Positions 26,890 to 35,595 of a DNA stretch of 64,000 nt are shown in pieces. Within the stretch, counting starts at the first letter, position 1, and the number at the start of each line of letters is the position of its first letter. The notes below the pieces were generated by a model, which saw nothing but the letters and a program-made list of their open reading frames with translations, did no database searches and was not told the origin of the DNA. The stretch is taken from positions 1 to 64,000 of the forward strand of contig NZ_JAJBZM010000002.1 of NCBI RefSeq assembly GCF_020567375.1, given 5' to 3'. The DNA comes from Janibacter melonis (GTDB taxonomy: Bacteria > Actinomycetota > Actinomycetes > Actinomycetales > Dermatophilaceae). The translations under genes and the position numbers were made by a program.

Positions 26890-27510
26890 TCACCCGCTTG
26901 ACGAGGGGTCTTCCATGTCATCCGTGAGGTGAGCGCGGATCTCGTCGCACACCTCCGTGATCTCCTCGTCTGCCACCTCCGCAGCTGCGTGCCTCCCCTG
27001 CCCGCCGGACCTGCAGGCCGTCGAGCGTCAGAATCATGTGCACCGGACGCCCGTCCGCGTCGACCTGATGGCGCGCCAAGGTGAGCGTCCGGGTGAAGTG
27101 CGACGCCCGGTGCGTCGACATGTAGTGGTGACCCATGACGTATCGACGGGACGCACGGGCAGCTCGTCGGCCGAGTGCGTTAGCTCGCACTTCTTCGCCC
27201 GCTGCCGCCACAGCTGCCAAGCGGGTCGGCTCGCCCTTCGTAGACCCGACGGGATCTCGTACTCCCAGATCCCTCCCTCCAGCCGTCCGCCGTCACCCAA
27301 CTCGATCGGTCCGAACTGCGTCGCTGAGGTAGCCCGTGCCGTCAATCTTCACGACGATCGCGAGATGCGGTCGCGGGGCCCTCTGTCGGTCGCCCACCCG
27401 CGAGAGCCGCAGCTGCGCGTCGCACCCGAGCGCGGTCACCACGGCCGGAGGAGCGTCGCGTGCTCGAGGCAGTAGCCGCCGCGCCCACCTTCGACCCTCA
27501 GGTGCACGTG
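26890..27510 (-). pseudogene. Arylamine N-acetyltransferase pseudogene (multiple frameshifts, 5' end missing)
   Basis: Consecutive reverse-strand frames give ordered pieces of one NAT protein: RGGYCLEHATLL with the active-site Cys (27483 to 27448), then TALGCDAQLRLSRVGDRQ ... PRPHLAIVV with the catalytic His and GYLSD with the Asp (to about 27325), FGPIEL ... GIWEYEIPSG ... WQLWRQRAKKC (to about 27150), HHYMSTHRASHFTRTLTLARH (to about 26990), and AAEVADEEITEVCDEIRAHL up to a stop at 26890. The reading frame alternates between two frames, needing four shifts. The N-terminal 60 or so residues are absent; the membrane-protein gene starts there. It borders the R-M island. Confidence 0.8.
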
Positions 27511-27539
27511 AGGTCAACTCCCGCAACGACATCCGTGCG

Positions 27540-28283
27540 ATGCTCGGCCCCGTGACGAGCAGCGCGCGCAGGGTCCGAGGCCGGCAGTCCCCGGGTCGGC
27601 TGCTGCTCGACGAGATCTCGCCGTACACGTGGGGGCTCATCGGGCTGCTCGCCGTGGCGAGCATCTACGGCAGCTACGACAGCCTGAGCGACGCGTACGG
27701 CGACCGGCACCTCGGTCAGGTCCCGCTCGCCGCGCCGTCGGTGGTCGCGGTCTGGGCGAGCTTCGAGCTGCTGTGGCGTCGGACGGCCCTCCCGCTCGCG
27801 CAGCGGCTCTTCATCGCCTGCATCCTCACACCGCTGCCCAGCGTCATCATCTCGACGGTCGTGTGGGTCGCCTTCGGCGCGAGCGGGTACGGCCAGGACC
27901 TCATCACCTCGACGAGCGAGGGGATCTACGACCACTACTACTGGCCGCGTGACGCGCGGGGCTTCGCCGCGGCACCGCTCATGTTCTTCGGCGGGTGGGG
28001 CGTCGCCGGCTTCATGGGGTTGATGTCGCTGCTCGTCGTCGTGCTGCCGGTCAAGGCCTTCCTCGCCACCCGAGAGGTCATGGACGGGACGCGGCTCGAC
28101 CCGGCGGCCGCCACGAGCGCGGCCGTCGTGCGCATCGCCTTCGGCGCGATGTCGATCGGCACGCTCACCGCGATCTCCTGGGCCGCAGGCGGCCCCGCGG
28201 CGCTCACCCTCGGGCTGCTCGTCGTCACCGCCGCGCTGCTCGGCTGGGCGGCGGCCACCGCCGTGAAGCTCCCCCGGCGCTGA
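27540..28283 (+). CDS. Multi-pass membrane protein of unknown function
   Basis: A 247-aa protein with about five hydrophobic helices (ISPYTWGLIGLLAVASIYG, a segment at VPLAAPSVVAVWASFELL, LFIACILTPLPSVIISTVV, AAPLMFFGGWGVAGFMGL, and two more at the C-terminal end). A small Arg-rich N-terminal tail precedes the first helix. No family is recognised. The ATG at 27540 is the nearest to the first helix; a much longer open frame runs into the NAT pseudogene and is not supported. High-GC host-like composition resumes in this gene. Confidence 0.65.
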   Translation: MLGPVTSSARRVRGRQSPGRLLLDEISPYTWGLIGLLAVASIYGSYDSLSDAYGDRHLGQVPLAAPSVVAVWASFELLWRRTALPLAQRLFIACILTPLPSVIISTVVWVAFGASGYGQDLITSTSEGIYDHYYWPRDARGFAAAPLMFFGGWGVAGFMGLMSLLVVVLPVKAFLATREVMDGTRLDPAAATSAAVVRIAFGAMSIGTLTAISWAAGGPAALTLGLLVVTAALLGWAAATAVKLPRR

Positions 28284-28386
28284 CCCGGCCAAAATCGCGT
28301 CGACGCTGTCCTCCCCCTTCGCTAGCCTGACAGCGACCGACGTCGGCGGTGACAGCACCGACGCCCTGCCACCCAGAAGAGCCGAG

Positions 28387-28422
28387 ATGACCGAGATCCG
28401 CGGAGCCGCGACCACGCGCTGA
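28387..28422 (+). CDS. 11-aa leader ORF upstream of the ABC-F gene
   Basis: ATG to TGA encodes MTEIRGAATTR. It lies 60 bases before the ABC-F start, and its last codons run into a hairpin. Antibiotic-inducible ABC-F genes often have such leader peptides, whose stalled translation opens the downstream gene. No strong ribosome site is seen (GCCGAG before the ATG), so this remains a prediction. Confidence 0.4.
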   Translation: MTEIRGAATTR

Positions 28423-28459
28423 CCCGACGACCACGCATCGTCGACGCACCCGTCAGCGC
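28416..28459 (+). promoter_or_regulatory. Possible attenuator hairpin of the ABC-F gene
   Basis: GCGCTGAC (28416-28423), containing the leader stop codon, can pair with GTCAGCGC (28452-28459), 24 bases before the ABC-F start. Ribosome stalling within the leader would prevent this pairing. No T-run is present. Confidence 0.4.
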
Positions 28460-28482
28460 CCCGACGCTCGACAGGATCTCCC

Positions 28483-30111
28483 ATGGCCCAGCCCGCCATC
28501 ACGCTCACCCACGCCCAGCTCGTCTGGCCCGACGGCACCGTCGTCTTCGGCCCGCCCGAGGGCCTCACCGGATCCCTCGGTCACGGCACCACCGGCCTCG
28601 TCGGCCGCAACGGCGCCGGCAAGTCCACCCTCCTGCGCCTGCTGGCAGGAGACCTCGCGCCTACCGCGGGACGGGTCGACACCAGCGGCACCGTCGCGAC
28701 ACTGCCGCAGCACCTCGCCCTCGGCCCGGGCACCGTGGCCGACGCCCTCGGGGTCGGTCCCGTCCTGCGCGCCATCGCCGCGATCGAGTCCGGTGACGTG
28801 TCGACGGAGGTCTTCGAGACCGTCGGCGACCGCTGGGATGTCGAGGCCGAGGCCCTGGCCACCCTCGCCGGCCTCGGTCTGCGCGGCGACGCCGCCCTCC
28901 TCGCGCGCCCGGTCGCCTCGCTGTCCGGGGGCGAGGCCGTGCTCGTCGGCCTCGCCGGCATCAGGCTGCAGCGAGCCGACATCGCCCTGCTCGACGAGCC
29001 GACGAACGACCTCGACGCCACCGCCCGCGCGCTCGTCCACGAGGCCGTCGCCACGTGGCGCGGCACCCTCGTCGTCGTCAGCCACGACACCGCGCTCCTC
29101 GAGCGGGTCGACCGCATCGCCGAGGTCCGCGGCTCCGAGCTGCGGACCGTCGAGGGCCCGTACTCGGTCTACCGCGAGGCGGTCGAGGCCGAGCAGGCCG
29201 GGGCCGCCCAGGACGTGCGGGACGCTCGCGCCGAGGTCCGGCGGGAGCGAAGGGAGCGCATCGAGGCGCACGAGCGGCGGCAACGGGCCGAGGCGGCCGG
29301 GCGTCGGGCGCAGCTCGCGGGCGGGATGCCGAAGATCCTCGCCGGCGGGCTCGCCGCGCGCTCGGAACGCACGAGCGCTCGGTCCAAGGCACTGCACGAA
29401 GGGAGGGAGGCAGGCGCGCAAGCGGCCCTCGAGTCGGCGGAGGGTCGGGTGCGCGACGACGCGACGATCCGCGTCGACCTGCCGCAGACCCGGGTGCCGA
29501 CCGGGCGCGACGTACTCACGCTGCAGCCCGCCGACGGACCACAGGTCGTCGTGCGCGGGCCGGAGCGCATCGCGCTCACCGGGCGCAACGGCGCCGGCAA
29601 GTCCACGCTGATCGGCGCGATCATGCGACACGGGACGCAGGACTCCACGCCTGACGGCGCTCCCGCGCCGGTCGCCGGGGTCGTGCAGCGCGTCGCGGAG
29701 ACCGGGCTGCTGCCGCAGCGGATCCGCTTCGACGACGAGGACGCGACCCTCGTCGAGACCGTCCGGGCGGCCGCGCCGTCACGCACGCCGCACGAGGTGC
29801 GCGCCCAGCTGGCCCGCTTCCTCTTCCGCGGGTCGCGGGGTGATCAGCACGTGCGCGAGCTCTCCGGTGGGGAGCGCTTCCGTCTCTCCCTCGCGCGGGT
29901 GCTGCTCGCCGACCCCGCGCCGCAGCTGCTGATCCTCGACGAGCCGACGAACTCGCTCGACGTCGAGTCCGTCGAGCAGCTCGTGCAGGCGCTGTCGGCC
30001 TACGAAGGGGCGCTGCTCGTCGTGAGCCACGACGAGGACTTCCTCGGCCGGATCGGGCTGACGCGCCGGTGGTCGATCGAGGACGGGGCGCTCGTGAACG
30101 GGGCGGTCTGA
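28483..30111 (+). CDS. ABC-F family ATP-binding protein
   Basis: A 542-aa cytoplasmic protein with two ABC domains and no membrane helices. Domain 1 has Walker A GRNGAGKST and signature LSGGEAVLVGLAG with LLDEPTNDLD. Domain 2 has NGAGKSTLIGA and ELSGGERFRLSLARVLL with ILDEPTNSLD. Between them is a charged, Arg-rich linker (about 235-310) that in the family enters the ribosome to protect it from antibiotics or relieve stalling. Drug specificity cannot be read. A leader ORF and hairpin precede it. It converges with the lipoprotein gene, three bases apart. Confidence 0.88.
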   Translation: MAQPAITLTHAQLVWPDGTVVFGPPEGLTGSLGHGTTGLVGRNGAGKSTLLRLLAGDLAPTAGRVDTSGTVATLPQHLALGPGTVADALGVGPVLRAIAAIESGDVSTEVFETVGDRWDVEAEALATLAGLGLRGDAALLARPVASLSGGEAVLVGLAGIRLQRADIALLDEPTNDLDATARALVHEAVATWRGTLVVVSHDTALLERVDRIAEVRGSELRTVEGPYSVYREAVEAEQAGAAQDVRDARAEVRRERRERIEAHERRQRAEAAGRRAQLAGGMPKILAGGLAARSERTSARSKALHEGREAGAQAALESAEGRVRDDATIRVDLPQTRVPTGRDVLTLQPADGPQVVVRGPERIALTGRNGAGKSTLIGAIMRHGTQDSTPDGAPAPVAGVVQRVAETGLLPQRIRFDDEDATLVETVRAAAPSRTPHEVRAQLARFLFRGSRGDQHVRELSGGERFRLSLARVLLADPAPQLLILDEPTNSLDVESVEQLVQALSAYEGALLVVSHDEDFLGRIGLTRRWSIEDGALVNGAV

Positions 30112-30114
30112 TTC

Positions 30115-31221
30115 CTACTCCCGCCAGAACTCCTGACGCTCGCAGATGGGGTCCATCGGATCGACCAGGTGCGAGGAGCCCGCGACCTCCCAGCTCTGCC
30201 AGCGGATTGATCGCGACGTCACGCCCTTACCCATGTCAAGGACGGTGGCACGCAGGGTCTGGCGCCCCGGCTTCAGGCGCACGCTCTCAAAGGCCTGGGA
30301 GTAGTCCTCCTGGAACATCAACTCCGGCGTGAACTCCGCTGGGTACTCGAGACTGCCCGTGAAGAAGAGGTCATACGACCGCGGGTTGGTCAGCGTGACC
30401 TCGACGCGCGTCAACTTGCCGATGTCGTACTTGTCCGGCCGTGTGCTCGTCACCTCAACCCGCCCTGCCAATTCGCTCCAGGACGGGCACGCCGGAGGAG
30501 GAGGCGGCTCAGACGGCAACTCCCAATCGTCTTCCGGCTCTACGTCGTCAAGGGTTGGCGCGGGGTCGGGGGCTGGCGCGGGGTCGGCCGTAGTGGTCGG
30601 TGCGGGAGCGGGCTTACGCGCGGGACTCTTGGCCTTCTTCGCAGCGGGCTCCTGGTCAGCTGAGCCGAGGTCCGAGTCGCCGAAGATGTCCTCATCCGCC
30701 AGGCTGTCGGGCTCGTCGAGCAGGACACCACCCGGACACAGCGTCTGCTCCGCGAGCAGTGCAAGGGCTCTGATTTCCACCGCGGTTACATGCTCCGGAC
30801 CCTCAGGAGACGACGCCTCCATATCCATCGCGTCTTCAATGGAGAGCGGCACGATCTCGCAGGTCTGGACGCCTATGAAAAGGATGCCCGCGTCGTTCGC
30901 TGTGTACTCGTCCAGCAGCTCCCTCGCCCCGGCGATCCAGCTGCTCACGTCCATCTCGTTGCTCGTCGTGTCTGCGACGGGATCGGGCGCCGCCGGTTCG
31001 GAGCTGGGCGGGTCAGGCTCGGTCGAGTAGCCCTCGGTCGACGCGTCAGGTGACGGGCTCAGCGTTGACGTGCTTGAAGACTGCTCAACTTCGGGCCCTG
31101 TCGCCACTGCGGAGCAACCAGCGAGGAGCAGAAGCCCACTGAAGCCAGCCAGAGCACGTCGCACCGCCGCGATTGGATTCAACACAGACGGCCGGCCGCC
31201 GGGAGCCTTGCAAGTGTTCAC
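30115..31221 (-). CDS. Lipoprotein of unknown function
   Basis: A 368-aa lipoprotein: signal helix FSGLLLLAGC with a lipobox LLAGC at about residues 32-36, then a Ser/Thr/Pro/Asp-rich spacer. A first folded region (about 90-170) contains two cysteines, an acidic Pro/Ala-rich spacer follows (about 185-245), and a beta-rich C-terminal domain (about 250-368) includes ITRVEVTLTNP-like and GSLEYPAEFTP strands. No family recognised. The start is uncertain: GTG at 31221 has no clear ribosome site and a GTG at 31185 is also possible. Slightly lower GC than its neighbours. Confidence 0.7.
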   Translation of the reverse strand: MNTCKAPGGRPSVLNPIAAVRRALAGFSGLLLLAGCSAVATGPEVEQSSSTSTLSPSPDASTEGYSTEPDPPSSEPAAPDPVADTTSNEMDVSSWIAGARELLDEYTANDAGILFIGVQTCEIVPLSIEDAMDMEASSPEGPEHVTAVEIRALALLAEQTLCPGGVLLDEPDSLADEDIFGDSDLGSADQEPAAKKAKSPARKPAPAPTTTADPAPAPDPAPTLDDVEPEDDWELPSEPPPPPACPSWSELAGRVEVTSTRPDKYDIGKLTRVEVTLTNPRSYDLFFTGSLEYPAEFTPELMFQEDYSQAFESVRLKPGRQTLRATVLDMGKGVTSRSIRWQSWEVAGSSHLVDPMDPICERQEFWRE

Positions 31222-31321
31222 AACGAAGAGTTGCCCGGCCTCCTAGACCTCCGGTGCGACTTGGCAGAAGTGACAGCCTCTGACGCAGACCTGCACCCCC
31301 TCAGAAGATCGAGGTCGAGCG

Positions 31322-31361
31322 GGTGGTTTCGAGGCTCCTTCGTCGCACCTCAACCACCAGG
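31322..31361 (-). repeat. Dispersed palindromic repeat, copy C
   Basis: Reverse-strand GAGGTGCGACGA ... GGAGCCTCGAAACCACC with a shortened centre. It lies in the 165-base gap between the lipoprotein and DoxX genes, where nothing else is seen. Confidence 0.75.
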
Positions 31362-31386
31362 GGGCCGTCGCTCCTCAACCATCGAC

Positions 31387-31836
31387 TCACCCCCTTCGCC
31401 GGCGCCACTCCCCGACCGCATCGGTGGCCCACAGCGCCCAGGCGACGAGCAGGGGCTGGAAGACCAGGCGAGCCGCCCGGGCGCCGTCGCTGTCGAGCCC
31501 GAAGGCGTCACGGCGCTCCGTGAGCTGGGCGATGTTGCCGGGGAAGACGGCGACGAAGAGCAGACCGGTCGCTGCGCCGACGAGGGCACGGCGGGGCTGC
31601 CGCCAGGTCGCGAGCAGCGCCGCGCCGACGGCGATCTCGACGACCCCGGACGCCAGCACGACGAAGTCCACGTCGAGCGGCACCCACGGCGGCACCTGCG
31701 CCTGGAACTCCTGACGGGCGAAGGTGAGGTGCCCCGTCCCGGCGAAGAGCATCGCGCCCCCGAGGGCCACCTGCGCGACGCGGCGCAGCACCCCCGTGCT
31801 CGATCCGTCGGTCTCGCGGCGCGCAGGTGAGCTCAT
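31387..31836 (-). CDS. DoxX-family membrane protein
   Basis: A 149-aa protein with four predicted helices (VAQVALGGAMLFAGTGHLTF, VDFVVLASGVVEIAVGAALL, RALVGAATGLLFVAVFPGNI, and LVFQPLLVAWALWATDAV), matching the DoxX/DoxX-like layout. The ATG at 31836 is chosen; another ATG nine bases earlier has no room for a ribosome site. It follows mhpC by 50 bases on the same strand and may be part of the mhp operon. The role is unknown. Confidence 0.75.
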   Translation of the reverse strand: MSSPARRETDGSSTGVLRRVAQVALGGAMLFAGTGHLTFARQEFQAQVPPWVPLDVDFVVLASGVVEIAVGAALLATWRQPRRALVGAATGLLFVAVFPGNIAQLTERRDAFGLDSDGARAARLVFQPLLVAWALWATDAVGEWRRRRG

Positions 31837-31886
31837 GCCACCCATCCTGCCGCCACCTCGACACCCCGACCAACGCCCGCGTGACC

Positions 31887-32720
31887 TCAGCCGTGGAGGA
31901 AGTGCAGCACCTGGCTCGTGAACTCCTCTGCGTGCTCGGTCTGCAGCCAATGACCGCACCCGTTGATGAGGTACAGCCGCGAGTCGGGGATGAGCGACGT
32001 GAGCCGCAGCGAGTGCTCGAAGTGCACCACCCGGTCGTCCCGTCCGTGGAAGAGCAGGGTCGGCGCGGTGATGCCGCGCAGCCGAGCGTGGTCGAGCTCG
32101 ACGACGGGGCGCTTGCCCGTGCCCTCGATGAAGTTCTTCGCGTGCTCGGGATGGGCCAGCACCATGTCGGCGCGGCCCTGGATGAGCTCGTCGGTGGCGA
32201 AGGTCGAGTCGAAGGTCATGATGTCGACGAGCTCGCGCATCGTCTCGAAGGAGGGCTGGCGATACCCCTTCTGCAGCACCTTGAGCCCCTCGGTGAGCCC
32301 GGCCGGACCCATGAGCGTCGGCCCGCCGGAGGAGGAGCCCATCGTGATGAGCCGCTCGACCCGCTCGGGGTGCTCGTACCCGAAGCGCAGCGTCGTCCCG
32401 CCGCCCATCGAGTTGCCGATGACGGCCGCCGCGCGGTCGATCTCGAGCGCGTCCATGAGATCGGCGAGGGCCGTCGAGTGGTCGCGGTCCTGCCAGGACA
32501 CCGGGTCGGACTCGCCCCAGCCGGGCATGTCGACGGCGATGACGCGGTGGTCGCGCGCGAGCGCCGGGATGTTCTGCGAGAAGTTGCTCCACCCCGTCGC
32601 GCCCGGGCCGGACCCGTGCAGGAGGAAGACGACGGGGCCGTTGCCGGCCTCGTTGACATGGATCCGCCACTGGCGCGTCTGCACCATCCGGCTCGTGGAG
32701 TCGTACGTCAGCTCGCTCAT
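31887..32720 (-). CDS. mhpC: 2-hydroxy-6-oxonona-2,4-dienedioate hydrolase
   Basis: A 277-aa meta-cleavage-product hydrolase of the alpha/beta fold: oxyanion segment LLHGSGPGATGW, nucleophile in GNSMGGGTT, acid in LLFHGRDDRVV and the base in GCGHWLQTEH. It hydrolyses the ring-fission product to 2-hydroxypenta-2,4-dienoate and a dicarboxylic acid. The start overlaps the mhpB stop (ATGA). The later enzymes mhpD, mhpE and mhpF are not in this window. Confidence 0.92.
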   Translation of the reverse strand: MSELTYDSTSRMVQTRQWRIHVNEAGNGPVVFLLHGSGPGATGWSNFSQNIPALARDHRVIAVDMPGWGESDPVSWQDRDHSTALADLMDALEIDRAAAVIGNSMGGGTTLRFGYEHPERVERLITMGSSSGGPTLMGPAGLTEGLKVLQKGYRQPSFETMRELVDIMTFDSTFATDELIQGRADMVLAHPEHAKNFIEGTGKRPVVELDHARLRGITAPTLLFHGRDDRVVHFEHSLRLTSLIPDSRLYLINGCGHWLQTEHAEEFTSQVLHFLHG

Positions 32721-33667
32721 CGCGGCGTGTCCTCTCGTCGTGCGGTCATGACCCCGAAGCCGGCGATGAAGTGCCGGATCGGGCGGTAGTACTCGTAGCC
32801 GACCTCGTAGCGGCCGGTCGCGCCGAGCGCGGAGAAGGCCGCGACCCAGCCACGCACCTCGTGGCTGGAGTTGCCCGCCTCGGCCGCCATCTCGCCCGCC
32901 TCGTAGGCGTCGAAGGCGGCGGTGTCCTGCGCCGCGCAGACCCGCATGAACTCGCGGTCCCACTCCGGGTTGAGATCCTGGATGCCGGCCTCGCCCTCGG
33001 CGAAGGCGAGCGCGGTGTCGACGACGCGCTGCTCGCGCGCGGCCCGCGCCTCGGGCGTCGGGTTGCGCCCGTCGAGCAGGCCCTCGCGGACCTCCGGGGG
33101 CGCCGTCGCCCACCGCGGCACGGGCGGGTCGTGGCTCAGCCCGCCCGACGCGATGAGCAGGATGCGCTCGGGCCGGTCGGCCGCCCACCGGCCGATGGCT
33201 TCGCCGAGCGCACGGATCCGCGCCATGGGGACGAAGGGGGCGGCGACACCGTTGACGAAGACGGGGATCGTCGGGAGGGTGTCGACCCCGCCGAAGATGA
33301 CGTCGAGCGGCTGGACGGCGCCGTGGTCGACACCCATCCGCCGCGACACGGTGAGGTCCACCCCTTCGCCCTGGACGTACCCGGCGAGCTCCTCGGCGAG
33401 CTCGGACGGGACGTCGAGCTCGCCGGTCGGCGTGCCGTAGTCGCCGAGCCCGAAGGCCCCGAGCCCGAGGCAGAAGGGCGGCATCGTGTCGTAGAAGAAG
33501 CCGTTGTAGTGGTCCGGCCCGAAGGTGATGACGAGCTCGGGGTCCACCTCGCGCACGAAGTCGCGGGCCGCGGTGAAGGCCCCCTCGACCTCGCCGGAGA
33601 TCTCCGGGCCCGGGTCGATCCGGCGCAGCAGCGGCGTGTGGGACATCGCGACGAGCGAGAGACTCAT
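32717..33667 (-). CDS. mhpB: 3-(2,3-dihydroxyphenyl)propionate 1,2-dioxygenase
   Basis: A 316-aa class III extradiol ring-cleavage dioxygenase. The Fe(II)-binding and catalytic His residues are in AMSHTPLL, FGPDHYNGFFYD and GVDHGAVQP, and ASGGLSHDPP supplies the last conserved His. It opens the catechol ring of 2,3-dihydroxyphenylpropionate next to the side chain, using O2. Length matches E. coli MhpB (314 aa). It overlaps mhpA and mhpC by four bases each. Confidence 0.93.
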   Translation of the reverse strand: MSLSLVAMSHTPLLRRIDPGPEISGEVEGAFTAARDFVREVDPELVITFGPDHYNGFFYDTMPPFCLGLGAFGLGDYGTPTGELDVPSELAEELAGYVQGEGVDLTVSRRMGVDHGAVQPLDVIFGGVDTLPTIPVFVNGVAAPFVPMARIRALGEAIGRWAADRPERILLIASGGLSHDPPVPRWATAPPEVREGLLDGRNPTPEARAAREQRVVDTALAFAEGEAGIQDLNPEWDREFMRVCAAQDTAAFDAYEAGEMAAEAGNSSHEVRGWVAAFSALGATGRYEVGYEYYRPIRHFIAGFGVMTARREDTPR

Positions 33668-35427
33668 GCGACGACCTCGAGCGAAGGGGTGGCCGCCCCG
33701 GCGTGCGTGGCGTCACCGGCGACCTCGACGGCTTCGGCGACCGCACCCGGCGCGACCGGCGTGGCGTGCATCGCGGTGCGCAGCGAGGCGAGCGCCTTGC
33801 CGGCCTCCTGAGCGAGGCATGCGGCCGCGACGAAGCGATCAGGCCGGAGGAAGACCACGCCCATGGCGCGGGTGTCGAACCAGCTCTTCAGAGCGCCGTC
33901 GACGCAGCCGACGACGAGCGTCTCGGGGTCGGCGAGGTCATCCTGCGCCCACGCCCGCTGCGACTCGGAGGTGAAGCACACCAGCTGGGCGCCCATGTGC
34001 CGCAGCTGCTCTCGCTCCTGCGGGGTGAAGAGGCGGGCCGGGTCGTTGCCCCACGCGGCGACGGTCCACCACGGGCCGACGACGTCGTCGAGACGCGCCT
34101 CGTGCACGTCCGCGGTGCGCACCCGGGGCTGGATGAACTGCGTGCCGACGGGGGTGACCTTCGAGACGGCGTTGCGCACGGTCATGAAGCGCGAGCGCCG
34201 CGTGCGCTCCTGGCGCCCGGGGCGCAGGGTGTCCGGCTCGACGACGACGCCCTCGGCGTAGAAGGGCATCGGCTTGAACTTCATGTCCGCGAAGTAGTCC
34301 TTGACCTGCGGGCTGAGGTTGAGCACCCGGCTGGCGACGTCGCGGGCACCGCACACGACGCGGTTCGTCGGCTTGATGACGTTGCCGAGGGTCATCGACA
34401 GGTCGATCATCGCCTTCGCGTGGTCGCGCCGCTCGGACTCGTAGCTGTCGAGGATGCCGTCGTCGGCCTGGCCGGACAGCACGCTCGCGAGCTTCCACGA
34501 CAGGTTCGTCGCGTCGCGCATGCCGGAGTTCCACCCCTGGCCCATCCACACTGGCATGAGGTGCGCGGCGTCGCCGGCGACGAGGACGCGACCCTCGCGG
34601 AAGTGGCTCGCGATGCGCCCGTGGTGCGTGAAGACGCGGCGGCGGATGACGTCGAGCAACGCGGAGTCCGGCACGTGCTCGCGCAGCAGCTCGGCGACGA
34701 ACTCGTCGTCCTCGACGCGCTCGCTCGGCTCGTCGTCGAAGAGCATGAACTCCCAGCGCCGGATCGCGTGCGGCAGCCCGATCGAGACGTAGGGGCGGGC
34801 CGGGTCGGCACCGAGGTAGACGTTGGGCACGCCGAGGGGGTCGTTGCGCACGTCGATGACGACCCACCGGGTCGAGGGGGACTCCCCGACGAAGTCGACG
34901 TCCATCGCCTTGCGGGTCCGCGAGGACCCCCCTTCGCAGCCGACGAGGTACTGAGCGGTGATCGTCTCCTCGCGCACGGTGCCGTCGTCCTGCGCGACCG
35001 AGACGGTGACGGCGACGTGGTCGCCGTGGTCGACGTGACCGGTCACCGTGTGGCCGAAGCGGACGTCGACGTCGTCGTAGCGCTGCGTGCCGCGGTAGAG
35101 CTCACGGTCGACGAGCGGCTGGATGAAGCCGAACTTCCGCGGCCAGCCGAAGGGCTCGCCCGTCGGGTCGTTGGTCACCATGACCTCGCCCTTGCCGTTG
35201 ACGAGCCGCATGACGTGGCGCGGGATCGTGTACGGGACGACCTCGTCGGTCAGGCCCATCGTCTGGATCGTGCGCATCGACTCGTCGTCGAGACCGACGC
35301 CCCGCGGGTAGTCGATGAGGTCCTCGCGGGCCTCGAGGACGACGACCTTGCGGCCGTACTGCCCCAGCAGGTTGGCCAGTGCCAGGCCGCACGGCCCGGC
35401 GCCGGCGATCACCACCTCGGTCTGCAT
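33664..35427 (-). CDS. mhpA: 3-(3-hydroxyphenyl)propionate/3-hydroxycinnamate 2-hydroxylase
   Basis: A 587-aa class A flavoprotein monooxygenase. The N-terminal FAD fingerprint is AGAGPCGLALANLLG, followed by a DG-like region around VGCEGGSSRTRK and the second FAD motif VLVAGDAAHLMPVWMGQG. A thioredoxin-like C-terminal domain follows from about residue 440. It hydroxylates 3-HPP using NADH and O2 to give the MhpB substrate. The ATG at 35427 has GGAG upstream. It is the first gene of the catabolic operon; a 17-bp palindrome lies 78 bases upstream. Confidence 0.93.
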   Translation of the reverse strand: MQTEVVIAGAGPCGLALANLLGQYGRKVVVLEAREDLIDYPRGVGLDDESMRTIQTMGLTDEVVPYTIPRHVMRLVNGKGEVMVTNDPTGEPFGWPRKFGFIQPLVDRELYRGTQRYDDVDVRFGHTVTGHVDHGDHVAVTVSVAQDDGTVREETITAQYLVGCEGGSSRTRKAMDVDFVGESPSTRWVVIDVRNDPLGVPNVYLGADPARPYVSIGLPHAIRRWEFMLFDDEPSERVEDDEFVAELLREHVPDSALLDVIRRRVFTHHGRIASHFREGRVLVAGDAAHLMPVWMGQGWNSGMRDATNLSWKLASVLSGQADDGILDSYESERRDHAKAMIDLSMTLGNVIKPTNRVVCGARDVASRVLNLSPQVKDYFADMKFKPMPFYAEGVVVEPDTLRPGRQERTRRSRFMTVRNAVSKVTPVGTQFIQPRVRTADVHEARLDDVVGPWWTVAAWGNDPARLFTPQEREQLRHMGAQLVCFTSESQRAWAQDDLADPETLVVGCVDGALKSWFDTRAMGVVFLRPDRFVAAACLAQEAGKALASLRTAMHATPVAPGAVAEAVEVAGDATHAGAATPSLEVVA

Positions 35428-35504
35428 GTCTGCTCCTTCGCACGACGATGTACGCGTTGTCCTGGCGGACGCTACGAAGGGGGACACCGCCCCGGCGAGG
35501 CCAC

Positions 35505-35521
35505 GTGCCACCGAGTGGCAC
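35505..35521. promoter_or_regulatory. GTGCC-N7-GGCAC palindrome upstream of mhpA
   Basis: GTGCCACCGAGTGGCAC is a 17-bp palindrome. The same GTGCC-N7-GGCAC design recurs at 36432-36448 in front of the IclR and transporter genes, so both are probable IclR-type operators. Confidence 0.7.
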
Positions 35522-35527
35522 GCGGGT

Positions 35528-35572
35528 GCTGGTCGAGGTGCGACGAGCGCAGCGAGGAGCCTCGAGACCACC
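35528..35572 (+). repeat. Dispersed palindromic repeat, copy D
   Basis: It starts GCTGGTCGAGGTGCGACG and ends GAGCCTCGAGACCACC, with AGCGCAGCGAG in the centre. It sits between the IclR gene end (35596) and the mhpA promoter palindrome, on the path of both transcripts. Confidence 0.85.
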
Positions 35573-35595
35573 CTCGACCAGCGAAGTGGCCGCCC

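Noticed and set aside
18410-27540. Prophage or integrative element around the R-M genes
   Set aside because: No integrase, transposase, terminal repeats or tRNA-linked att site could be seen; the island is supported only by composition and gene content.
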